Of a stretch of 64,000 nt of DNA, positions 1 through 9,814 are shown piece after piece. Each line of letters begins with the position of its first letter. The first letter of the stretch is position 1. Below the pieces are notes generated by a model that ran no database searches, was not told where the DNA came from, and saw only the letters and a program-made list of their open reading frames with translations. This DNA comes from Candidatus Lumbricidiphila eiseniae (GTDB lineage Bacteria > Actinomycetota > Actinomycetes > Actinomycetales > Microbacteriaceae), in NCBI GenBank assembly GCA_002529645.1, contig NAEP01000023.1:124001-188000 (forward strand). The letters are read 5' to 3'. The translations under genes and the position numbers were made by a program.

Positions 1-684
1 GACGAGGCGCGCAAGCTTGGAATCCCCGTGATCGGTATTCTCGACACCAACTGCGATCCCGACGAGGTGCAATTCCCCATTCCCGGTAATGACGATGCGA
101 TCCGTTCCGTTGGTCTGCTCACTCGCATTATTGCGGATGCCGCGGCCGAGGGACTCATCGAGCGCCACAAGGCACCCGAGACCGAGGGCAACGTCTCTGC
201 GATTGAACCGCTTGCCGAGTGGGAGCAGGAACTCCTGCAGTCGAGCACGGATGTCCCGGCCACCGCGCCTGCCGTGGCGGTTGTTGAGCCTGCTGCGGAG
301 GTCGTTGAGCCTGCTGTGGTGGTCGTTGAGCCTGCTGTGGTGGTCGTTGAGCCTGCGGTGGCGGTTGTTGAGCCTGCTGCAGAGGTCATTGAGCCTGGGG
401 TGGCGGTTGTTGAGCCCGCTGTGGAGGTCGTTGAGCCCGCTGTGGAGACTGCTGAGCCTGTTGCAGAAACCGCTGAGAAACTGACACCAGCCCCCGTTGC
501 GCCCGGGCCTAAAAAGGCAGAACCGGTAGTAGCGCAGGCTGACAAGACCGAGTCGGCCAAGGCTGAACCCGCCACGCCTAAAGCTACAGCCGACTCCCCG
601 CAGGCTGAGGCCACGGAGCCTGCTGCTGAACTGAGGACACCCGACGCTGCGAAGGCAGATGCGCCGAAAGGAACGAAACTGTGA
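1..684 (+). CDS. rpsB: 30S ribosomal protein S2, C-terminal part (5' end outside window)
   Basis: The first codons continue a protein that starts upstream. The segment [20 protein letters not shown] followed by [10 protein letters not shown] and a helix rich in Ala is the conserved end of ribosomal protein S2, which sits on the 30S head and binds S1 in many bacteria. After about residue 60 of the visible part the protein runs into a long Val-Glu-Pro-Ala-rich tail that is not part of the S2 fold. The stop codon overlaps the tsf start by four bases (GTGA), so the two are translationally coupled, as is usual for rpsB-tsf. The identity is secure; the function of the tail is unknown. Confidence 0.95.
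   Translation, partial: DEARKLGIPVIGILDTNCDPDEVQFPIPGNDDAIRSVGLLTRIIADAAAEGLIERHKAPETEGNVSAIEPLAEWEQELLQSSTDVPATAPAVAVVEPAAEVVEPAVVVVEPAVVVVEPAVAVVEPAAEVIEPGVAVVEPAVEVVEPAVETAEPVAETAEKLTPAPVAPGPKKAEPVVAQADKTESAKAEPATPKATADSPQAEATEPAAELRTPDAAKADAPKGTKL
280..468 (+). repeat. 21-bp coding tandem repeat in the rpsB tail
   Basis: About nine imperfect 21-nt units, each encoding a seven-residue VVEPA-type unit (Val-Val-Glu-Pro-Ala-Val/Ala-Glu/Val), lie in frame inside the S2 C-terminal extension. Units 2 and 3 are nearly identical at the DNA level and the last units are the most diverged. Such a tract can change copy number by slippage without breaking the frame. Confidence 0.8.
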
Positions 685-1526
685 CCGGAACCACCGCTAA
701 GGCTTTTTCGCTCGAAGACGTTAAGACGCTCCGCGAGCGCCTGGGCACCGGAATGATTGACACGAAGAACGCACTCGTGGAAGCCGGTGGCGACATAGAG
801 AAGGCCACCGAGATTCTCCGCCTCAAGGGTGCGAAAGGTAACGCAAAACGTGCTGATCGCTCGACCTCGGAGGGACTTGTCGCGGCCGTTGACAACGGTG
901 ACGGCTCTGCAACCCTCATCGAACTCGCGTGTGAGACCGACTTTGTCGCCAAGGGGGACAGGTTCGTTGGTCTAGCCGATCGCGTTCTCGCTGCAGTTGC
1001 CGCTGCGCGAGCAAAGACGGTGGATGTCGCGCTCGTCGCACCGGTCGGTGGTGGCACCGTTGCCGATCTCATCAGCGATGAGGCCGCAGTGCTCGGCGAA
1101 AAGATTGAACTCCGACGCATCCAGCTTGTGACGGGAGCAAAGTTCTCGATCTACCTGCACAAAACATCGAAAGATCTTCCCCCGCAGGTTGGTGTCGTGC
1201 TCGGTTATGACGGAGCCGACGAGGCAACGGCTCGCTCTGTCGCTCAGCACATCTCGTTTGCCAACCCGGAATACCTGGCACGTGAGGATATTCCCGCCGA
1301 GGCCGTGGCCAAGGAGCGCGCGCTCGTCGAGCAGATCTCTCGCGAGGAGAACCTGCCCGAAGCGGCACTTCCGAAGATCGTGGAGGGACGCGTTGGTCTC
1401 TTCTTCAAGCAGGTCGCTCTGCTTGAACAGGACTACGTGCGTGACAATAAGCTCACGGTTGGCAAGGTGCTCTCCGCTGCTGGTATCACTGTGAGCGCGT
1501 TCGCGCGCTTCAAGGTTGGCGCGTAA
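681..1526 (+). CDS. tsf: Elongation factor Ts
   Basis: EF-Ts exchanges GDP for GTP on EF-Tu. The N-terminal UBA-like region reads [19 protein letters not shown], followed by the family signature [10 protein letters not shown] and the paired core domains. The length of 281 aa is typical for actinobacteria. The GTG start overlaps the rpsB stop, giving the usual rpsB-tsf operon, and pyrH follows. Nothing unusual is seen in the sequence. Confidence 0.97.
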   Translation: MTGTTAKAFSLEDVKTLRERLGTGMIDTKNALVEAGGDIEKATEILRLKGAKGNAKRADRSTSEGLVAAVDNGDGSATLIELACETDFVAKGDRFVGLADRVLAAVAAARAKTVDVALVAPVGGGTVADLISDEAAVLGEKIELRRIQLVTGAKFSIYLHKTSKDLPPQVGVVLGYDGADEATARSVAQHISFANPEYLAREDIPAEAVAKERALVEQISREENLPEAALPKIVEGRVGLFFKQVALLEQDYVRDNKLTVGKVLSAAGITVSAFARFKVGA

Positions 1527-1642
1527 CGCCGCGCCTGACGGCAGACTGCACCGGCGACGAAATTGGATCAGAAGGGTCTGGGATGGAAACATCCCGGACC
1601 CTTCCCCCGGATCTCTTACTGTTGGAATCGGAAGGGAGCGTC

Positions 1643-2380
1643 ATGGAGCGCAGGCGGCGGGTACTACTAAAACTTTCGGGTGAGGCGTTTGGTGGTGGTC
1701 AGCTCGGTGTGAACCCCGACATCGTGAGTGCTATTGCTCGCGAGATTGCTGATGCGGTGCCCGATGTGGAGGTTGCAATTGTTGTCGGTGGTGGCAACTT
1801 CTTCCGTGGGGCAGAGCTCAGCCAGCGGGGGATGGATCGGGGCCGTGCCGACTACATGGGGATGCTCGGCACCGTTATGAACGCGCTCGCGCTACAAGAC
1901 TTTCTCGAACAGGCTGGTGCTGCCACTCGTGTGCAGTCTGCCATTTCGATGACACAGGTGGCGGAGCCATACATTCCGTTGCGCGCCGAACGACACCTCG
2001 AAAAGGGACGGGTGGTGATATTCGGTGCGGGTGCAGGACTACCCTACTTTTCCACCGATACGGTCTCCGCACAGCGTGCCCTGGAGATTGGCGCGGATGT
2101 CGTCCTGGTTGCGAAGAACGGCGTTGACGGGGTGTACAGCGATGATCCACGCACGAACCCCCGTGCCGAGAAAATCGATCACATTGGCTACGCTGATGCT
2201 CTTCGGCGTGGCCTAAAGGTGGTGGATTCCACCGCCTTTAGTCTCTGTATGGACAACGATATGCCGATGCGGGTGTTTGGGATGGAACCAGCAGGCAACG
2301 TGACCGCCGCAATTCTCGGAGCTACTCTCGGTACTCTCGTCAGTTCGGACTCGCCGTCTTCGGCGGCAAAGCGCGGGTAG
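1643..2380 (+). CDS. pyrH: Uridylate kinase (UMP kinase)
   Basis: PyrH phosphorylates UMP to UDP in pyrimidine nucleotide synthesis and belongs to the amino-acid-kinase fold. Key motifs are [12 protein letters not shown] at the N terminus, the glycine-rich [10 protein letters not shown], and the [10 protein letters not shown] segment near the end. The frame is open 60 nt further upstream, but ATG 1643 has a good ribosome binding site (GAAGGGAG) and gives the normal length of 245 aa. It lies between tsf and frr, the standard bacterial order. Confidence 0.96.
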   Translation: MERRRRVLLKLSGEAFGGGQLGVNPDIVSAIAREIADAVPDVEVAIVVGGGNFFRGAELSQRGMDRGRADYMGMLGTVMNALALQDFLEQAGAATRVQSAISMTQVAEPYIPLRAERHLEKGRVVIFGAGAGLPYFSTDTVSAQRALEIGADVVLVAKNGVDGVYSDDPRTNPRAEKIDHIGYADALRRGLKVVDSTAFSLCMDNDMPMRVFGMEPAGNVTAAILGATLGTLVSSDSPSSAAKRG

Positions 2381-2461
2381 CACCGCTGAACCGCCATCCG
2401 ACCGATCTGCCGTGTCGTGTCGCGCTCGGTAGAATGAACCTACAAAATGTGAGGAGTCACT

Positions 2462-3016
2462 GTGATCCCGGACGTGTTATCCGATGCCACCGCCCGAATG
2501 CACAAGGCAGTAGAGGTTGCGAAGGAGGATTTTTCTAGCGTTCGCACGGGGCGCGCCAACCCGCAACTTTTCCAGAAGATTCTCGTGAATTACTACGGCA
2601 CTCCGACACCACTGGCGCAACTGGCTTCTCTGCAAAACCCCGAGGCGCGCACACTGGTGGTGAGTCCCTACGACAAAGGTGCCCTGCGCGATATTGAACA
2701 GGCTATCCGTGACACCCCAAACCTCGGTGCCAACCCGACCAACGACGGCAGTATTATTCGGGTTACGCTCCCCGAATTGACGCAGGAGCGTCGCAGGGAA
2801 TTCGTTAAGATTGTGCGCAGCAAAGCCGAGGACGCTCGAGTCTCGGTGCGCAACATTCGCCGCAAAGCAAAAGATGACCTGGATGCGCTCAAGAGCGAGG
2901 TTGGTGATGACGAGGTTGCTCGCGCCGAAAAAGAGCTGGAGCAGCTAACAAAATCCAATGTTGATGCGATTGACGAGGCGGTGAAGCGCAAGGAAACCGA
3001 GCTTCTTGAGGTCTAG
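2462..3016 (+). CDS. frr: Ribosome recycling factor
   Basis: RRF works with EF-G to split the post-termination ribosome. The protein has 184 aa, the exact family size, with the hallmark [19 protein letters not shown] region and the C-terminal three-helix bundle segment [12 protein letters not shown]. The start is GTG preceded by GAGGAG. It follows pyrH by 81 nt and precedes cdsA by 9 nt, so it is probably in one operon with both. Confidence 0.97.
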   Translation: MIPDVLSDATARMHKAVEVAKEDFSSVRTGRANPQLFQKILVNYYGTPTPLAQLASLQNPEARTLVVSPYDKGALRDIEQAIRDTPNLGANPTNDGSIIRVTLPELTQERRREFVKIVRSKAEDARVSVRNIRRKAKDDLDALKSEVGDDEVARAEKELEQLTKSNVDAIDEAVKRKETELLEV

Positions 3017-3025
3017 GCAACGGCC

Positions 3026-4123
3026 ATGACAGGTATCCCACCGGATGCTCAGCCCGCTCCACGGAGTCATGATTTGTCCGTGGTTGGGTTCCCAGAACAG
3101 GCCGCTTCGGTGGAGGCTCGTGTTCGCAAACCTGCGAACCCGGACAAGCCCGAACGCTTGTCTTTCGCTGCGGCATGGCGGTGCAGTCGTGCGGCCCGTG
3201 CGGAGATTCAGCACCGGGTGGGGCTGCGTAGGGCGGAGCTGGAGCGGCAGTTCGAGGCATCCCGTGCTCACTTTGACGAGGCACAGGAGAGAATTCGGGA
3301 GCGTACCGGCCGCGACCTCATTGTCGCAATAATCATCGGCCTCGCGCTTGGCGGGCTTGTTACCGTGGGGTTGTTTTGCTTTAAACAGTGGTTTTTTGTG
3401 CTCGTTGCGATCACCGCGGGGCTGGGTAGTTACGAGCTGACGATCGCGTTGCGTAGGGTGGGAATTCGGATCCCGCTCATCTCCACCCTGGGTGTCACCG
3501 TGCTCGTGATCACTGCGACGCAATTCTGGGGTAGTCGCGGCCAGTTGCTTAGCATCCTTGGCGGGCTTATCATCATCGTGCTGTGCCGCGCCGTGCAGCA
3601 CCTGGTGTGGACACCGCGGGGCCGTGTTCTTGATCTCACTCGGGATATTGCGGCAGCCTGCCTCGTGCAGTTCTATGTTGCCCTGCTCTCTAGCTTTGCC
3701 GTATTGCTCACCGCGAAACCGCACGGCGAGTTCTGGTTTTTCGCTCTCATCACGACCGTTGTCGCCGCCGACACCGGAGCCTATGGGTTCGGACTGTTGT
3801 TCGGTAAACACCCCATGGCACCGATGATTAGCCCGAAGAAATCGTGGGAGGGAGGTGCCGGGGGACTGGTCAGCAGCGTTGTTGTTGCCTCACTGTTGAT
3901 GCAGTTTCTGCTGGGTTACCCCTGGTGGATCGGGCTTATCTTTGGTGTGTGCGTTGTGTTGGCAGCCACTCTCGGCGATCTCGTGGAATCTTTACTCAAG
4001 CGGGATATTGGGATCAAGGACATGAGCTCGCTGCTACCCGGTCACGGTGGGATTTTGGATCGGGTTGACTCGATTCTGCCGACAAGCGTGGTGGGATACA
4101 TCCTGTTTCATCTCCTCAGATAA
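3026..4123 (+). CDS. cdsA: Phosphatidate cytidylyltransferase (CDP-diglyceride synthase)
   Basis: CdsA converts phosphatidic acid and CTP into CDP-diacylglycerol, the precursor of phospholipids, at the cytoplasmic membrane. The C-terminal half carries the signature, with SPKKSWEGGAGG and later GDLVESLLKRDIGIKD and PGHGGILDRVDS, among about eight hydrophobic segments. The first roughly 95 residues form a hydrophilic, charged N-terminal extension before the first membrane segment, so the protein (365 aa) is longer than many relatives. An internal start is possible but no better ribosome site was found. Confidence 0.93.
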   Translation: MTGIPPDAQPAPRSHDLSVVGFPEQAASVEARVRKPANPDKPERLSFAAAWRCSRAARAEIQHRVGLRRAELERQFEASRAHFDEAQERIRERTGRDLIVAIIIGLALGGLVTVGLFCFKQWFFVLVAITAGLGSYELTIALRRVGIRIPLISTLGVTVLVITATQFWGSRGQLLSILGGLIIIVLCRAVQHLVWTPRGRVLDLTRDIAAACLVQFYVALLSSFAVLLTAKPHGEFWFFALITTVVAADTGAYGFGLLFGKHPMAPMISPKKSWEGGAGGLVSSVVVASLLMQFLLGYPWWIGLIFGVCVVLAATLGDLVESLLKRDIGIKDMSSLLPGHGGILDRVDSILPTSVVGYILFHLLR

Positions 4124-4203
4124 GTGGGTGACGCCGTCGAGTCAAGCACGCCTGTGGCGACCACTTCGGGGTAGCCGCGAGCAAACTTAGGGATAATGGA
4201 CGC

Positions 4204-4932
4204 GTGAGCATGACTTTTCCGCACGCACCGAAACACAGACCTGGCTACAAAATTGCCGAGGTTGATGCCTTTCTGGAAGTTGCCCATCGAGCATTCGATG
4301 GGACTTCGAGGCCGACTGATGTGCCCGTGACCAGTGCCGATATTCGCCGCACGGCGTTCGGCATGTCGAGGAAAGGGTATTCCACAGCCCATGTCGATGC
4401 GGCTCTCGAACGGTTGGAAGATGCTTTCGCCCAGCGGGAGCACAGTCTGATGCTCGGTCGAACAGCTCCCGGGATTGATACGAGTCAACTGCGCGAGGCG
4501 ATCTTCGCTCGATTGGCCCGTTCAAAAGGGAGCAGATTCGCCCGAACAGGTTTTATTGTTCGGGGCTATAGCGTGCGCGAGGTTGATCGATTCATGATCC
4601 GGATGGCTCGGTGCCTTCACAATGACACTCCGTGCGAGGTCAGCGAGGTGCGGGCGATCGTGTTTTCGACACAGCTGAGGGGATACTGTGAAACACAGGT
4701 TGATGCGTTCTGTGACGCGCTCGTTGAGGTGCTCCTCGCGCAGCGCCTGACGGAAGAGGAGGATGCCGTCTCACCACAGAGCACCGGTGAGCCTCGGACA
4801 CACCAGCAGCAGCCGGTTTCGACGCCCGTGACCGTGGACCAGCCGTCGCGGGTTGAGCCCATGGTCGTGGGTCAGCCGCCGCAGGTGGCACCGGTGTTGG
4901 GGCAACCACCACACCTGTCACCCAGCAGTTGA
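4204..4932 (+). CDS. DivIVA-domain repeat protein
   Basis: The 242-aa protein contains four copies of a short motif built around Gly-Tyr and Val-Asp: GYKIAEVDAFLE, GYSTAHVDAALE, GYSVREVDRFM and GYCETQVDAFCD. These match the N-terminal membrane- and curvature-sensing segment of DivIVA/Wag31-type proteins, repeated without a long coiled coil. The last 60 residues are low-complexity Pro/Gln/Val sequence. The likely role is in polar growth or cell-envelope organisation, inferred from the motif only. The start is GTG 4204; ATG 4210 is also possible. Confidence 0.75.
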   Translation: MSMTFPHAPKHRPGYKIAEVDAFLEVAHRAFDGTSRPTDVPVTSADIRRTAFGMSRKGYSTAHVDAALERLEDAFAQREHSLMLGRTAPGIDTSQLREAIFARLARSKGSRFARTGFIVRGYSVREVDRFMIRMARCLHNDTPCEVSEVRAIVFSTQLRGYCETQVDAFCDALVEVLLAQRLTEEEDAVSPQSTGEPRTHQQQPVSTPVTVDQPSRVEPMVVGQPPQVAPVLGQPPHLSPSS

Positions 4933-4968
4933 CGACCCTCGGGGGATCTCGACTAAACTGGCGAGATT

Positions 4969-5751
4969 GTGTTAGGCCGTGCGAAACATCGTCGATATAT
5001 GAGCTCTGAGCAGGTGTCCGCGCCAACCGGGGAGAGTCAAGTGGCGACGCGCGCGGCCCGTCGGCGTGCAGAACGCGCTGCCGGGCGGTGTAGATCCTCG
5101 GCACGCAGTGTCGGGTCATCCGGGTCAACACCGTCACAGAAAGCGCGAGTTTCCCAGCGGTCGGGCCGGGTGAAGCAGGTATTTACGCTCCTCTGCGCTT
5201 CCACCGCCGCGATCGGATTCTTTGCCGTTAATCTTGTGAGCCCGGCGACGTTAGTCACCGCGACGGCAACCGCCACACTCGATGACGGTGACCAGTTTGC
5301 CGGGGCAGTGTCCCAGAGCTACGTTGCCTCCGGGAGTTACGCGTTGAGCGTGGGTCGCGAGGGGTATCTCGCTGAGAAGAAGCCGGTCCCGCTCGCCCCC
5401 GCAGCAACGCATACCGGTTCGGGGTGGAGGCCGCCGGCTGTGACACCAGACCCGGGTTCTGCGCAGGCGATTGCTGCCGAACTTGTCGCCGCACGCGGGT
5501 GGTCCTCTGATGACTTCAACTGCCTTGTCGCACTCTGGTCCCGGGAATCGGGATGGCGCATCAACGCTCACAACCCCTCCGGCGCATACGGGATCCCGCA
5601 GGCGTTGCCCGGCTCCAAGATGGCATCGGCCGGAGCAGACTGGGCCACCAATCCCGAGACCCAGATCCGTTGGGGCTTGGGTTATATCGCCGGTCGCTAC
5701 GGCACGCCGTGCGGTGCCTGGAGTTACTCACAAAGTTCCGGCTGGTACTAA
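4969..5751 (+). CDS. Secreted or anchored lytic transglycosylase-like protein
   Basis: The C-terminal third has an SLT-type muramidase-like domain: FNCLVALWSRESGWRINAHN with the catalytic-type Glu in SRESGW, then NPSGAYGIPQALPGSKMA and a final YGTPCGAWSYSQ. Residues about 55-85 form one hydrophobic segment after an Arg-rich cytoplasmic stretch, consistent with a membrane anchor or uncleaved signal. Similar small proteins are common in Microbacteriaceae. Cys pairs in the domain may form a disulfide. GTG 4969 is the longest start; ATG 4999 is an alternative. Confidence 0.8.
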   Translation: MLGRAKHRRYMSSEQVSAPTGESQVATRAARRRAERAAGRCRSSARSVGSSGSTPSQKARVSQRSGRVKQVFTLLCASTAAIGFFAVNLVSPATLVTATATATLDDGDQFAGAVSQSYVASGSYALSVGREGYLAEKKPVPLAPAATHTGSGWRPPAVTPDPGSAQAIAAELVAARGWSSDDFNCLVALWSRESGWRINAHNPSGAYGIPQALPGSKMASAGADWATNPETQIRWGLGYIAGRYGTPCGAWSYSQSSGWY

Positions 5752-5889
5752 TAGCACTTTGTGAGAGGGGTGCTCGTTGCTGGCAGCGGGGTAGTACCCG
5801 AGATATACGGCGAGGACTTGTTTTTGGGGAGTGGGTGAGTCGTAGTCGGGTGATAGATGAGGTGGACGTCGGGTCCGTAGACTGGGCAG

Positions 5890-6189
5890 ATGCCATCGCA
5901 ACGATCACACGGTCGCGCCGCGCGGGCGCGGCGGGGACATCCTGAACTGGATGCCTCGGCGTTGACCTCTGGCCCGCGACGTCAGGAGACGCGGGCTGGC
6001 CGCGAGTGGAATGTCCAAGTAATTTCGCCGCAACAGACGGTCAAGAGCTACCTGTGCCCCGGCTGCGGCAACCGAATTGCGGTGGGAGTCTCCCACGTCG
6101 TGGCATGGCGGGCAGACGGTGTGCTCGGTGACACGGCGGATCTTGAGAACAGGCGCCACTGGCACACCCACTGCTGGCAGCTCTCGTGA
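5890..6189 (+). CDS. Small zinc-ribbon-like protein of unknown function
   Basis: The 99-aa protein has an Arg-rich N terminus and a conserved second half with CPGCGNRIAVGVSHVVAW and RRHWHTHCW. The CxxC plus His/Cys arrangement suggests a bound zinc. Proteins of this pattern are often labelled ATP/GTP-binding protein in actinobacterial genomes, without biochemical support that I know of. Its stop overlaps the start of the following hydrolase, so the two are co-translated. Confidence 0.7.
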   Translation: MPSQRSHGRAARARRGHPELDASALTSGPRRQETRAGREWNVQVISPQQTVKSYLCPGCGNRIAVGVSHVVAWRADGVLGDTADLENRRHWHTHCWQLS

Positions 6190-7067
6190 CGGGCGAGGCC
6201 GTTCCGGACGGCGTGGAACAGACCGGATGCCCCGGCCCCCACCGGTCTCACCCACAGGCCATTGCGCACGGTGTCGAACAGATTCGCTCCGGCACACTGT
6301 TACCGGCCCGCCGGGAAGAGATCACGCTCCACACCACCGATGGACTCGCGCTCGTGGGAGAACTGGCGCTGCCGCAAGATCGCGACCCGGTTGCCACGCT
6401 CGTTACGCTCCACCCGCTGCCGACGGCCGGAGGGTACATGGATTCGCACCTCATTCGGAAGGCGGCTGCTCGACTGCCCGCGCTCGCGGATATCGCCGTG
6501 CTGCGCTTCAACACGCGGGGTACGACTTCGCAGCGCGGCACGAGCGAGGGCGAGTTTGGGCACGGTGTCGCCGAGCGTGCGGATGTCGCGGCCGCGATGG
6601 CTCTCGTCGAGGCTCGGTCGCTCCCGCATCCGTGGCTCGTCGGGTGGTCGTTTGGCACGGAGCTTGCGTTGAAATTTGGCCTGGAGCATCCAATTGACGG
6701 CGCGATTCTGCTCTCACCACCGTTGCATCGCACGAGCGAGGACGAGCTGCGCGCATGGCAGAGTGCCCGCCCGATGCTTATCGCGCTCATCCCGGAGTGC
6801 GACGACTACCTGACGCCGGATGAGGCGCGCGTGCGTTTTGCGAGTGTGCCGCGGCTGCGACAGATCGATGTCGCGGGCGGGAAACACCTGTGGGTGGGGG
6901 AAACACAGGTGTACCGAGTCCTCAGCGAAATCGTGGCCGCCGTTAACCCTGCCGCGCTGCCGTTACCAACCGAGTTTTCAACGCCGGGTGGAGTGTCCGT
7001 GCGGCAGGGGCAGCTCGCAGCCGCGATCACCACAGCATCCTCGACCGCGGGAGTGTCTGTGCCCTAG
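6186..7067 (+). CDS. Alpha/beta hydrolase
   Basis: The N-terminal half shows the strand-turn pattern of alpha/beta hydrolases: LVTLHPLPTAGGYMDSHLIR, VLRFNTRGT and the nucleophile elbow LVGWSFGTELAL with Ser as nucleophile. The family includes small cytosolic esterases with the HPxPxxGG oxyanion motif. The GTG start overlaps the preceding gene by four bases. The C-terminal 40 residues are Ala/Thr-rich and probably outside the fold. The substrate is unknown. Confidence 0.82.
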   Translation: MTGEAVPDGVEQTGCPGPHRSHPQAIAHGVEQIRSGTLLPARREEITLHTTDGLALVGELALPQDRDPVATLVTLHPLPTAGGYMDSHLIRKAAARLPALADIAVLRFNTRGTTSQRGTSEGEFGHGVAERADVAAAMALVEARSLPHPWLVGWSFGTELALKFGLEHPIDGAILLSPPLHRTSEDELRAWQSARPMLIALIPECDDYLTPDEARVRFASVPRLRQIDVAGGKHLWVGETQVYRVLSEIVAAVNPAALPLPTEFSTPGGVSVRQGQLAAAITTASSTAGVSVP

Positions 7068-7144
7068 GGGCGACCCTGTCGGCGGCGCAGAGGTTGCTCG
7101 CAGAACGCTTCGTGCCGCAGACGTCGTGGCCGCGGGCGATAGGG

Positions 7145-8230
7145 CTACCGCGATTCCTGTCTGGGTACCACGACCTGCTTCACAATGAGCATGATCGCGG
7201 CCGCACAGGGGATGGCGATGAGTGCGCCGAGAATGCCGAGCAGGGTTCCGCCGGCGAGAGCCGCGATGACCACAACCGCACCGGGAACCTTGACAGTGTG
7301 CTGCATAATCCGCGGAGTGAGGATGTATGCCTCCACCTGCATATAGATGATGTAGTAGATCGCCGCAATGAGCGCGGTCAGCGGTGTGCCCAGCGTGGGA
7401 ATGAGACACGTCAACACAATGAGCACGGAGCCGGAGAGGGTTCCCACGAGCGGAATGAGCGAAAACAACCCGGCGATGACCGCGAGCGCAGCCGGGAAAG
7501 GAGCACTAATGATCGTGAGGAAGATGAAACTTGCCACCGCATTAATTGCGGCGAGCGACGCCTGCCCAAGCACATACCGGCCCACGGAATGGGTGATCTG
7601 CTCAGTAATGTCTGCAAACCGTTCCCGTTTTGACTTCGGAACCAGCAGGTACGCGGCCTGCTTAAAGGCCGTCAGCGACGCGGTGAAATAGATCGTGAGG
7701 ATGAACACGATGACGATGGAAAACAGCCCCCCTCCGACCGCGACTGCCACCTGCAGCACACCACCTGCTACCTCGCTCACTTTATCGGGCGTGAGCAGAC
7801 CGGTCGCCCAGGTGTTGAGTTGGCTGACCAGCTTGTCCACCGCGAGAAAAGGAAACTGTTGTTGCAGCGCGGTGAGCCAGGTGCCCGACACCACCTTCTC
7901 AAATATTTTGGGCAGCTGTCCACTGAACTGGGTGATCTGTGAGACAACGACCGGGATGACGATGAGCAGGATGGAGGTGAGGATCGCGGCGAGCACGATG
8001 ACAACCGTGAGGATCGCGACCCATCGAGGCATCCTGCGCTGTTCGAGCCAGCTGATACTGGGGTCAAGCCCGAGCGCAAGAAAAAGCGCGACCCCAACGT
8101 AGGTAATGACCGTGGCAAGATTGCCAATCGCGAGCAGGATGAACAGGCCCACACCGACGCCGAGTGTTCCGACAAGACCAAGTACGAAGGCATTGCGAAT
8201 CGTGAACGACTGCGGCCAGTTGAGGGACAC
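7145..8230 (-). CDS. AI-2E family transporter (PerM-type membrane protein)
   Basis: The 361-aa protein has about seven hydrophobic segments: two near the N terminus, a large soluble-looking loop around residues 100-170, then a cluster ending in a glycine-rich pair (AGGTLLGILGALIAIPCAA). This is the layout of the AI-2E/UPF0118 family of secondary transporters. Substrates in most members are unproven. It lies just downstream of the coiled-coil gene on the same strand, separated by only three bases, so the two are probably co-transcribed. Confidence 0.85.
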   Translation of the reverse strand: MSLNWPQSFTIRNAFVLGLVGTLGVGVGLFILLAIGNLATVITYVGVALFLALGLDPSISWLEQRRMPRWVAILTVVIVLAAILTSILLIVIPVVVSQITQFSGQLPKIFEKVVSGTWLTALQQQFPFLAVDKLVSQLNTWATGLLTPDKVSEVAGGVLQVAVAVGGGLFSIVIVFILTIYFTASLTAFKQAAYLLVPKSKRERFADITEQITHSVGRYVLGQASLAAINAVASFIFLTIISAPFPAALAVIAGLFSLIPLVGTLSGSVLIVLTCLIPTLGTPLTALIAAIYYIIYMQVEAYILTPRIMQHTVKVPGAVVVIAALAGGTLLGILGALIAIPCAAAIMLIVKQVVVPRQESR

Positions 8231-8233
8231 GGT

Positions 8234-9814
8234 TTACTGCTTTTCTGTGGTCAATTGCTCCGCTTGGGTGAGTGCACCGCGAAGATTCTCGAGGTAGGTC
8301 GCGACCGCTTCGCGCTCTTGACGCAGGTACGCGAGTCGCTGTTCAGCCTCGGCAACGAGGGAACGCGCCCGATGCTCGGCGTCGGAGACAAGCTTGCTTG
8401 CCTGCTCATGAGCCTCTGAAATTCGGGCGCGAGACTCCTGGTAGGCGTTTTCGCGCTGGTCACGGACCGCGTCGCGGGCTTCGGTGCTCAGTCGCTCGAG
8501 TTCAGCTCGGGATGCCGCGGTGCGCGCGTTGATCTCGGCGAGTTCGTTCTTCGCGTCCTCGAGCAGAGCCTGCGAGGATACGGCGGCCTCGGTGTGCACG
8601 GCAAGAAGCTCTTGGGCGGCAGCGTCCCGTTTGTGTGCCAACTCGATATCGAGGTCAATTCGTGCCTGCTCGCTAGCAGCCCGCTGCGCGGCAAGCTCTG
8701 ACTCGAGCGACCTACGCGACCGGGTGAGTTCTTTTTCCTGCGTTATCCGACGTTGTTCAATCTCAGCGGTGAGGTCTGCGGTTACCTGCTGGTGGTTGAT
8801 CTTCGCGTCTGATACCTCTTGCTCGATGGCCGCGAGCTGTGTCGCACGGTGTTCGGCCAGTTCAGCGGCAAGTGCCTGTCGTTGAGTCTCGGTTTCGTGC
8901 GCAAAGTTCAGGCGGTACTGCTCTTGTTCTTGCTCCCAGGCGGCACGGGTCGTGGCAATTTCTCTGTCAAGGTTGGTGCGCTGCGTCATAATTTTTGACT
9001 CGAGTTCTGCCTGCTGGTGCGTGGTTTCTGCCGAGACACGCAGTCGTAACTCTTCGGTGCTTCGCACGGTATCGATCCTGAGCTGCTCATTTTCGGTGGC
9101 GGTGATTGAGCGAGCCTCGTCTAGTTCAGCCGCCAGCTCAGCGCGGGCCTGCGCGGTTTCCTGCGCAAGACCGGTCGCCTCAGCACGAGCCTGCGTGGCT
9201 TCCTCGGCCGCGGTCGCAATAATCTCGGCCGCGGTTTTGTGGGCTTCCGCGATGATGGCCTCTGCTTCACGTCGAGCTCGCCCCTGCGCATCGGTGATAT
9301 CAGTGAGGGCTGAGCTGCGTAGCAGGGCGATCTCACGGTCGGCATCCATCCGGTTTGCGGCGACCGACTCCTGTGCGCGGGAGAGCATGTCATCAACCTC
9401 GGATCGGGCTGTGTCTACCAGGTATTTCGCCTGGGCCCGGGCATCTGCCGTGACCTTCTCGGCATGCTCGGATGCCTCGATGCGGACGCGCTGTGATTCT
9501 GCTACAGCAGTTCGTCGGAGAGTTTCGGCGTCGATATCTGCCTGCGCGATCAGTCGCGTTGACTGCTCTTCCGCGATGCGCAGTGTGTTCTCTAATTTTG
9601 TTCCCAAGCCGGAGAAAGTCGGGCTGCCGACCTCGTCTAACTCCGCGGTGAGTTCGTCAATTTGAGCGAGCAGGCGCTTGTTTTCTTTCGAGACATCCGC
9701 GAGTTTGGTGTTGGCCGTGATGATATCGCGCTGCAGGCTGGAGATAGCGTCAAGGACTTCATCTTTGTCATACCCGCGGAATACCTGTGTGAAGTCGGTC
9801 GTCTCGGCCGCCAT
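8234..9814 (-). CDS. Long coiled-coil DivIVA-type protein
   Basis: The N terminus FTQVFRGYDKDEVLDAISSLQ is a DivIVA-type domain. It is followed by about 450 residues of almost uninterrupted, Ala/Glu/Gln-rich heptads with no Pro or membrane segment, ending with RLAYLRQEREAVATYLENLR. This suggests a filamentous scaffold at the membrane or cell pole, possibly for growth or division. That role is inferred from architecture. The antisense strand carries several long open frames that are by-products of the biased codon use. Confidence 0.82.
   Translation of the reverse strand: MAAETTDFTQVFRGYDKDEVLDAISSLQRDIITANTKLADVSKENKRLLAQIDELTAELDEVGSPTFSGLGTKLENTLRIAEEQSTRLIAQADIDAETLRRTAVAESQRVRIEASEHAEKVTADARAQAKYLVDTARSEVDDMLSRAQESVAANRMDADREIALLRSSALTDITDAQGRARREAEAIIAEAHKTAAEIIATAAEEATQARAEATGLAQETAQARAELAAELDEARSITATENEQLRIDTVRSTEELRLRVSAETTHQQAELESKIMTQRTNLDREIATTRAAWEQEQEQYRLNFAHETETQRQALAAELAEHRATQLAAIEQEVSDAKINHQQVTADLTAEIEQRRITQEKELTRSRRSLESELAAQRAASEQARIDLDIELAHKRDAAAQELLAVHTEAAVSSQALLEDAKNELAEINARTAASRAELERLSTEARDAVRDQRENAYQESRARISEAHEQASKLVSDAEHRARSLVAEAEQRLAYLRQEREAVATYLENLRGALTQAEQLTTEKQ

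Noticed and set aside
280-468. CRISPR array in rpsB
   Set aside because: The units are contiguous 21-nt coding repeats in frame, without spacers.
8952-9665. 237-aa plus-strand frame opposite the coiled-coil gene
   Set aside because: It is Ser/Ala/Arg-rich, antisense to a protein with clear DivIVA and coiled-coil character, and a product of GC-biased third positions.
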